This document shows, one piece after another, positions 5,717 to 10,524 of a stretch of DNA of 10,524 nucleotides. Positions within the stretch are counted from its first letter, which is position 1. Each line of letters opens with the position of its first letter. Made by a program: the position numbers and the translations under genes. This DNA is from Candidatus Parcubacteria bacterium (lineage in GTDB: Bacteria > Patescibacteriota > Minisyncoccia > UBA6257 > JAPLYJ01), in contig JAPLYJ010000013.1 in NCBI GenBank assembly GCA_026395655.1, forward strand, positions 1 through 10,524, written 5' to 3'. Below the pieces are notes generated by a model. It saw only the letters and a program-made list of their open reading frames with translations. It was not told the DNA's origin and did no database searches.

Positions 5717-6118
5717 ATGTCAAAAAGCTATCAAGAATTATTCAAACACCTAGAATCAATCAATCCACCTAATGAGCTGCGGTTTTTATTGTTATCTAAG
5801 ATACAAAAAGAACAATTACGGGCTTTTAAAACTAAACGTTCTATTTTTGTTTTTTCATCAATTTTTTCATTTTTACTCATGCTACCAATATTATTTAATT
5901 TAAGTCAGAGTTTGGATCAAAGCGGTTTTAACCAATATGTCTCTCTTGTTTTTTCTGATGGTGCAATTTTAGCTAATTATTGGAAAGAATTAGCTTGGTC
6001 ATTAGCAGAATCTTTACCTATTATGATTTTGATCGCATTTCTATCTGTTTTATCTATTTTTGTATGGTCTTTGTTTAAAACAATATTAATTGGTCGTCAA
6101 AAAATGGCTTTTAATTAA
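5717..6118 (+). CDS. Two-helix membrane protein, possible anti-sigma factor
   Basis: I do not recognise the family of this 133-residue protein. A charged N-terminal part of about 41 residues (HLESINPPNELRFLLLSKIQ, 11-30) is followed by a hydrophobic helix at about 42-62, a polar loop of about 34 residues, and a second helix at about 97-121 ending in a basic tail. With Arg/Lys on both outer flanks, both ends should be in the cytoplasm. Position directly after an ECF sigma gene and a short cytoplasmic helical head before a membrane helix are usual for anti-sigma factors. However, there is no HxxxCxxC zinc motif, indeed no cysteine at all. A role in the exporter itself, as for YknW in Bacillus, is the alternative. 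The gap to the sigma gene is 38 bases; the next gene starts 5 bases after its stop. Confidence 0.65.
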   Translation: MSKSYQELFKHLESINPPNELRFLLLSKIQKEQLRAFKTKRSIFVFSSIFSFLLMLPILFNLSQSLDQSGFNQYVSLVFSDGAILANYWKELAWSLAESLPIMILIAFLSVLSIFVWSLFKTILIGRQKMAFN

Positions 6119-6123
6119 AAAAT

Positions 6124-6606
6124 ATGGATATTAAATCAACACATTTTTCTAAAATTGGATGGGGGATTTTAATAGGTTTAGGTCTGATCATTTACAGTTT
6201 ATTAATTTTTCAAATAGGTTTGTTCGTAGGATATCAAAAAGCTTCGTTTTCTTTTCGTTCAGGTGATAACTATTATAGAGCTTTCAATCCTCGTAAAAAT
6301 AATTTTATGAAAGATTTTCCTCGTCAAGATTTTCCAGGAGGTCATGGAGTTACAGGCAAGATTATCAGTATTAATTTACCTACTTTCATGGTAGCGGGTA
6401 ATGATAATTTAGAAAAAATAATTAACATCAACGATGATACGGTTATTAGAAGCGCTCGCAATAATCTTACAGTTAATGATTTAAAAATAAATGATTTAGT
6501 GGTAATTATTGGTGCACCGGATCAAGCAGGCTCAATTTCAGCTAAGCTTATTCGAATTATGCCTCCGCCTTTAGAAATGCCCCCAGATCAACTTAATAAA
6601 CAATAA
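6124..6606 (+). CDS. Membrane-anchored small beta-domain protein (DUF5666-like)
   Basis: A 160-residue protein with one N-terminal membrane helix at about 12-36 (rich in Gly, Ile and Leu). A polar spacer follows, with aromatic, Arg, Pro and Gly residues (FPRQDFPGGHG, 65-75), and then a small domain starting at GVTGKIISI (75-83). Its alternating strands, TFMVAG, EKIININDDTVI, DLKINDLVVIIG and ISAKLIRIM, resemble the compact OB-like barrel of DUF5666 proteins, in which G-x-I-x-S-I opens the first strand and a late G-x-x-x-A-x-x-I strand closes it. The domain would lie outside the membrane. The tail is Pro/Met-rich. The gene is 5 bases from the previous stop and 3 from the adaptor ATG, so translation is probably coupled. 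A partner at the window end has the same architecture. The function is unknown; assembly or tuning of the exporter is an inference. Confidence 0.62.
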   Translation: MDIKSTHFSKIGWGILIGLGLIIYSLLIFQIGLFVGYQKASFSFRSGDNYYRAFNPRKNNFMKDFPRQDFPGGHGVTGKIISINLPTFMVAGNDNLEKIININDDTVIRSARNNLTVNDLKINDLVVIIGAPDQAGSISAKLIRIMPPPLEMPPDQLNKQ

Positions 6607-6609
6607 AAC

Positions 6610-8370
6610 ATGATTTTAGTTAATTCCCAGACGCACATTGGGCGCCTAAGTTCTTATCTTGTAAAACGTAAAAAACTTTTAATTATTTTATTAATTATCC
6701 TTGCAGTAGGCGGATATTTTATTTATAAAGCTATAGCTAACAATAAACAAGAAACACGTTATACTTTAACTCAAGTAGCTAAAGGTACTATCATTTCTTC
6801 TATTTCTGGTAGTGGGCAGGTTTCAGCTTCTAATCAGATAGACATTACTAGTAAAGTTTCTGGTGATTTAATTTATTTAAGTATTTCAGAAGGTCAAGAA
6901 GTAAAAGCTGGGACTTTGATTGCTCAAATTAGTAGCTTAGATGCACAGATAGGGTTGGAAAATGCAAAAATATCTTTGGAAAAATTAACCCAACCAGCAG
7001 ATGCCTTGTCTATTTTACAAGCTGAAAATGCTTTAGAAGATGCTAAACAAACAAATAAAAATGCACAAGAAGATTTGATTCAAGCTTACGAAGATGGTTA
7101 TAACACAGTGGCTAATGCTTTTTTAGATGTTCCTGATATTGTCATTGGATTAAATGATATATTTTACAGTGCTACTGGGTATCTTTTTGGACAAAAAATT
7201 CAATATTTATCAGATACCATTAGAGAGTACAGCCGTACAGCAGAAATAAATTATGGTATAGCTAGAAAAAAATACGATCTTAATTTAGTTGATTATAAAA
7301 ATACTACTAGAAGCAGCGATAACAAAACAATAGAATCTTTGATTACTAATACCTACGATATGATGAAAGCTGTTTCCCAAGCAGTCAAAGATACAAAAAA
7401 TACCGTAGATTACATGAAAGATCAAGCTTCTGTAACTACGCGCAGTGATGCTAATGCATCGCAAACTAATTTAACTAGTTGGACTACTAAAGCAAATTCA
7501 AGTTTGAATAGTTTGTTGTCTGCTAAAAATAATATTGCTAATTTAAAAAATAGTATTATTGTTTCAGAGCGTGATATTAGAGTAAAAAATGAATCTTTGT
7601 TGGAATTAAAAAGTGGAGCAGATCCTTTAGATATTAGGTCTCAAGAATTAGCTTTGAAACAAAAACAAAATGCTTATCAAGATTATTTTATCTATGCACC
7701 TTTCGATGGTATAGTAGCAAAATTAAATGTTAAAAAATCTGTTTCCATTTCTGGTTCTACTGTTATAGCTACGTTAATTACTAAACAAAAAGTAGCTGAG
7801 ATTTCTCTTAATGAAATTGACGCTGCTAAAGTAAAGATTGGACAAAAAGCAACTTTGACTTTTGATGCTATAGAAGGCTTGTCTATTTCTGGAGAAGTTA
7901 TCTCTGTAGATATGATGGGTACGGTGAGCCAAGGAGTTGTTTCTTACAGTGTTAAAATAGGTTTTGATAGCCAAGATGATCGTGTTAAATCAGGTATGAG
8001 TGTTAGCGCTGCTGTTATTATTGATATCAGACAAGATGTTTTAACAGTATCAAATAATGCTATTAAATCAGAAGGAGATATTTATTATGTAGAAAAATTC
8101 AATCAAGTTATATCTGATACAAATAACAGCCAAGGCGTTACTTCTGATACATTACCAGAACAAATTACAGTAGAGGTTGGCTTGGCTGACGATACTAGCA
8201 CAGAAATATTATCAGGATTAAAAGAAGGAGATCAAATCATTTTAAAAACTACTACTAGTAAGTCTAGTACTACGCGTACATCCACACCTAGTCTTTTTGG
8301 AGCAGGTGGTGGCATGCGAACGGGTGGAGGTGATATGAGACCAAGTGGAGGTAATAATTTTCCACATTAA
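6610..8370 (+). CDS. MacA/HlyD-like efflux adaptor (membrane fusion protein)
   Basis: A 586-residue protein. It has a short basic N-terminus, a membrane anchor at about 23-42, and then a split lipoyl/barrel domain: first half about 70-108 (IDITSKVSGDLIYLSISEGQ, 77-96) and second half about 360-395 (YAPFDGIVAKLNV, 362-374, the typical hallmark). A beta-barrel (about 395-475) and a membrane-proximal domain follow. Between the lipoyl halves lies a helical region of about 250 residues, much longer than the hairpin of E. coli MacA (whole protein about 370). The tail (563-586) is rich in Gly, Met and Arg. Such adaptors sit outside the membrane and bridge a MacB-type permease to an outer duct or help it bind substrate. 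The start is 3 bases after the previous stop, and the ATPase gene follows after 3 bases. The family is firm; the substrate is unknown. Confidence 0.9.
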   Translation: MILVNSQTHIGRLSSYLVKRKKLLIILLIILAVGGYFIYKAIANNKQETRYTLTQVAKGTIISSISGSGQVSASNQIDITSKVSGDLIYLSISEGQEVKAGTLIAQISSLDAQIGLENAKISLEKLTQPADALSILQAENALEDAKQTNKNAQEDLIQAYEDGYNTVANAFLDVPDIVIGLNDIFYSATGYLFGQKIQYLSDTIREYSRTAEINYGIARKKYDLNLVDYKNTTRSSDNKTIESLITNTYDMMKAVSQAVKDTKNTVDYMKDQASVTTRSDANASQTNLTSWTTKANSSLNSLLSAKNNIANLKNSIIVSERDIRVKNESLLELKSGADPLDIRSQELALKQKQNAYQDYFIYAPFDGIVAKLNVKKSVSISGSTVIATLITKQKVAEISLNEIDAAKVKIGQKATLTFDAIEGLSISGEVISVDMMGTVSQGVVSYSVKIGFDSQDDRVKSGMSVSAAVIIDIRQDVLTVSNNAIKSEGDIYYVEKFNQVISDTNNSQGVTSDTLPEQITVEVGLADDTSTEILSGLKEGDQIILKTTTSKSSTTRTSTPSLFGAGGGMRTGGGDMRPSGGNNFPH

Positions 8371-8373
8371 TAT

Positions 8374-9069
8374 ATGATTGAAGTAAAAAACATTGTTAAA
8401 ATATACAATACTGGGTCTGTGGAATTAAAAGCTCTAGGAGGTGTGAGTTTTAAAATTGAAGATGGTGAGTTTGTAGCCATCATGGGTCCATCAGGTTCTG
8501 GTAAATCTACTTTGATGCATATCTTAGGAGCTTTAGATATTCCTACTAGTGGTTCATATTTTTTAGACAATCAAGATGTTTCTTCTTTGTCTGATGATGC
8601 TTTAGCAGATATACGTAAAAACAAAATTGGTTTTGTTTTTCAAAGTTTTAATCTTTTACCTCGGGCTACAGTATTGCGTAATGTCATGCTACCACTAGCA
8701 TATGCTGGGGTAAACAAAGAAGAACGTATCAGACGAGCTACAGAATCTTTAAAAGCTGCTAGCTTAGAAGAAGATCATTTTTTACATCTTTCTAACCAAT
8801 TATCAGGAGGTCAAATTCAGCGTGTAGCCATTGCCCGGGCTTTAGTCAATGATCCTACTTTGATTTTAGCCGATGAACCTACAGGTAATTTAGATTCTGC
8901 TACAGGAGAAATTGTTTTAAAAACATTTCAAAAATTAAATGAAGAAAAAGGACGAACGATAATACTTATTACCCATGAAACAGAAGTAGCAGAACATGCT
9001 TCTAGAATTATCCACATTAAAGATGGATTAATTGTGTCAGATTCAAAAAATCATAAAAGAAGAATTTAA
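8374..9069 (+). CDS. MacB/LolD-type ABC transporter ATP-binding protein
   Basis: A 231-residue nucleotide-binding subunit with all motifs intact: Walker A GPSGSGKST (38-46), Q-loop at Q90 in GFVFQSFNLLPR, signature LSGGQ (143-147) followed by QRVAIARAL, Walker B with D-loop LILADEPTGNLD (163-174), and the switch histidine H201 in LITHE. The FNLLPR segment and DEPTGNLD are typical of the MacB/LolD/FtsE group, which power mechanical transmembrane signalling rather than substrate passage through the membrane. Here ATPase and permease are separate proteins, unlike E. coli MacB, where they are fused. The start is 3 bases after the adaptor stop and the permease ATG is 4 bases after this stop, indicating coupled translation and a fixed complex of adaptor, ATPase dimer and permease dimer in the cytoplasmic membrane. 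Confidence 0.95.
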   Translation: MIEVKNIVKIYNTGSVELKALGGVSFKIEDGEFVAIMGPSGSGKSTLMHILGALDIPTSGSYFLDNQDVSSLSDDALADIRKNKIGFVFQSFNLLPRATVLRNVMLPLAYAGVNKEERIRRATESLKAASLEEDHFLHLSNQLSGGQIQRVAIARALVNDPTLILADEPTGNLDSATGEIVLKTFQKLNEEKGRTIILITHETEVAEHASRIIHIKDGLIVSDSKNHKRRI

Positions 9070-9073
9070 AGAT

Positions 9074-10297
9074 ATGAATATTTTAGATATTATTTCAGAA
9101 ACATATACAGCACTTTCAGCTAACAAAGTGCGTTCAGGTTTGACTATTTTAGGTATTGTTATTGGTATTAGCTCTGTCATTGCCATGGTAGCTATTGGTC
9201 AAGGAGCCCAAGGTACCATTGAATCAAGTATACAATCTATAGGTTCTAATTTAGTCATGGTTACCCCAGGTATGCAAAGAGGTCAAGGATATCAAGTTAG
9301 CGCTGGCAGAGGATCTGCTCGAACTTTAACCCAAGAAGATGCTGATGCCATAAGCAAAGATATTTCTTTAGCAAAAGCTGTAGCCCCAGAATTATCTGGT
9401 AGGTATCAAGTAACAGCTAAAGGAAAAAATACTAATACTTCTGTGACGGGTGTAACACCTATATATCTATCTGTAAGAAATGCGGAAGTAGCTGATGGTT
9501 CTTTTGTTACAGATCAGAATTTAAAAAATCTTTCTAAGGTAGCAATCTTAGGACCTACAACTAGAGATGATCTTTTCGGAGAAGGTAGTGATGCTTTAAA
9601 TCAATCTATTCGTATTAGAGGTGTGGAATTTAAAGTTATTGGTATCATGAAAGCTAAAGGTGGTTCTGGTTTTGGTAGCCAAGATGATATGATCTATATC
9701 CCATTAACTGTTAGCCAGAAATTTTTAGCTGGAGATTCATATGTTACTACCATTAGTGTTCAAGCTATTAATGCCGATAGTATGACAATTATTCAAGAAG
9801 ATATCACTAATTTGCTTTTGACTAGACACAATATCAAAGATCCCCAGCTAGCTGATTTTAATGTTTTAAATCAAGCTGATATTGTGGCTGCAGCTTCCAG
9901 TGTAACAGGGACTTTTACGATTTTGTTAGCAGCTGTAGCTGGTATCTCTCTTTTAGTAGGAGGTATTGGCATTATGAATATGATGTTAACTACTGTAACA
10001 GAAAGAACTCGAGAAATAGGTTTACGTAAAGCTATTGGTGCAAAGAAAAAAGATATTAGTTTGCAGTTTTTAACAGAAGCAGTTATGTTAACTTTTTTAG
10101 GAGGTTTGATAGGAATTATTCTAGGTTGGCTGATTTCATTTCTGGTATCGTATTTTGGTCTCATACAAACCAAAGTATCTTTGGGTTCTGTGCTTTTAGC
10201 TTTTGGAGTTTCAGCTGTTATTGGTATTGTGTTTGGTTATTATCCCGCTAGGCGTGCAGCTGGGCTTAATCCCATTGAAGCCCTTCGTTATGAATAA
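9074..10297 (+). CDS. MacB-type ABC transporter permease (FtsX domain)
   Basis: A 407-residue protein starting at the ATG 4 bases after the ATPase stop. A TTG 42 bases upstream is in frame, but the conserved N-terminus NILDIISETYTALSANKVRS begins just after this ATG. The order is family-typical: amphipathic start, TM1 (about 22-43), an extracellular MacB_PCD domain (about 45-270), then three helices of the FtsX domain at about 281-308, 335-365 and 377-397. Diagnostic motifs are RTREIGLRKAIGA (311-323) after TM2 and PARRAAGLNPIEALRYE (391-407) at the C-terminus, both contacting the ATPase. Length and topology match MacB/YknZ permeases without a fused ATPase. It would work as a dimer with the adaptor and ATPase encoded just upstream, exporting or extracting a peptide, lipid or drug. 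No outer-membrane TolC gene is seen nearby. Confidence 0.94.
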   Translation: MNILDIISETYTALSANKVRSGLTILGIVIGISSVIAMVAIGQGAQGTIESSIQSIGSNLVMVTPGMQRGQGYQVSAGRGSARTLTQEDADAISKDISLAKAVAPELSGRYQVTAKGKNTNTSVTGVTPIYLSVRNAEVADGSFVTDQNLKNLSKVAILGPTTRDDLFGEGSDALNQSIRIRGVEFKVIGIMKAKGGSGFGSQDDMIYIPLTVSQKFLAGDSYVTTISVQAINADSMTIIQEDITNLLLTRHNIKDPQLADFNVLNQADIVAAASSVTGTFTILLAAVAGISLLVGGIGIMNMMLTTVTERTREIGLRKAIGAKKKDISLQFLTEAVMLTFLGGLIGIILGWLISFLVSYFGLIQTKVSLGSVLLAFGVSAVIGIVFGYYPARRAAGLNPIEALRYE

Positions 10298-10314
10298 AAT
10301 TAATATATAAAAAA

Positions 10315-10524
10315 ATGAAAAAATACATTTTGTTTTTAGTGATAGGATTTCTAATTTTAGGAGCAGCATTTTTTTGGTTCGGCTTGCAATACGGTCAGAA
10401 GCAAATGGCGAAAAATAATGTTAATCGTTTGAATAGGTTTGGACCAGGAGCAGGTAATTTAGGGCAAGGTAATCGCGTACAAGGCGGACTGACTTCAGGT
10501 GAGATCATTTCTTTAGATGAAAAA
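10315..10524 (+). CDS. Second membrane-anchored DUF5666-like protein, 3'-truncated by window edge
   Basis: The frame is open to the end of the window, giving 70 residues from an ATG 17 bases after the permease stop. The layout copies that of the protein encoded at 6124: an N-terminal membrane helix (about 4-24, LFLVIGFLILGAAFFWFG), an amphipathic QYGQKQMAK stretch, a spacer rich in Gly, Asn and Arg (about 33-61), and then the opening of the domain with SGEIISLDEK (61-70), equivalent to TGKIISINLP in the other copy. Beyond the anchor the two have little direct identity, so they are old paralogues rather than a recent duplication. The short gap suggests it belongs to the same operon as the exporter. 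The rest of the domain lies outside the window. Confidence 0.7.
   Translation, partial: MKKYILFLVIGFLILGAAFFWFGLQYGQKQMAKNNVNRLNRFGPGAGNLGQGNRVQGGLTSGEIISLDEK

Noticed and set aside
9032..9034. TTG as start of the permease, overlapping the ATPase gene
   Set aside because: The 14 extra residues are polar and charged and match no MacB N-terminus; the ATG at 9074 is 4 bases after the ATPase stop and precedes the conserved start of the family.

Overview
The window is AT-rich (about two-thirds A+T or more by eye). It is tightly packed, with every convincing gene on the + strand, and nearly all stops are TAA (a single TGA, at 2404-2406). Clear Shine-Dalgarno sequences are mostly missing, and many genes are only 2-5 bases apart. 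Together with a MacA/MacB-type operon beside small membrane-anchored GxIxSI-type proteins, this suggests a streamlined genome such as a Patescibacteria/CPR bacterium. That placement is an inference: there is no rRNA or other phylogenetic marker here. The genetic code looks standard, since no TGA occurs inside any long frame.

Region 1 (2-2406) is the end of a radical SAM/SPASM protein gene, cut by the window start, followed by two SAM-methyltransferase-like genes: a divergent Rossmann protein and a classical FkbM protein. The set looks like the edge of a surface glycan or small-molecule modification cluster.

Region 2 (2407-5062) is an accessory block. It holds a two-gene unit, a DUF6922-like protein plus an AbiEii/AbiGii-type nucleotidyltransferase, driven by an extended -10 promoter so close to the ATG that the mRNA should be leaderless. 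A perfect 46-bp-period tandem duplication has shifted the frame at the 3' end of the first gene. A hairpin terminator follows. Then comes an independent AAA+ ATPase gene (AAA_14/DUF4143 type) with its own sigma-70-like promoter, overlapped by an 8-bp inverted repeat that could be an operator.

Region 3 (5127-10524) is one long apparent operon: an ECF-type sigma factor, a two-helix membrane protein in the usual anti-sigma position, a membrane-anchored small beta-domain protein, a MacA/HlyD-like adaptor with an unusually long helical region, a MacB-type ATPase, a MacB-type permease, and the start of a second anchored small protein resembling the first. The closest described arrangement I can name is the sigma-W-controlled yknWXYZ exporter of Bacillus subtilis. 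The simplest reading is an envelope-stress or toxin-export transporter that carries its own sigma factor. No RNA genes, CRISPR arrays or insertion sequences were seen, and no gene-free stretch exceeds 300 bases.
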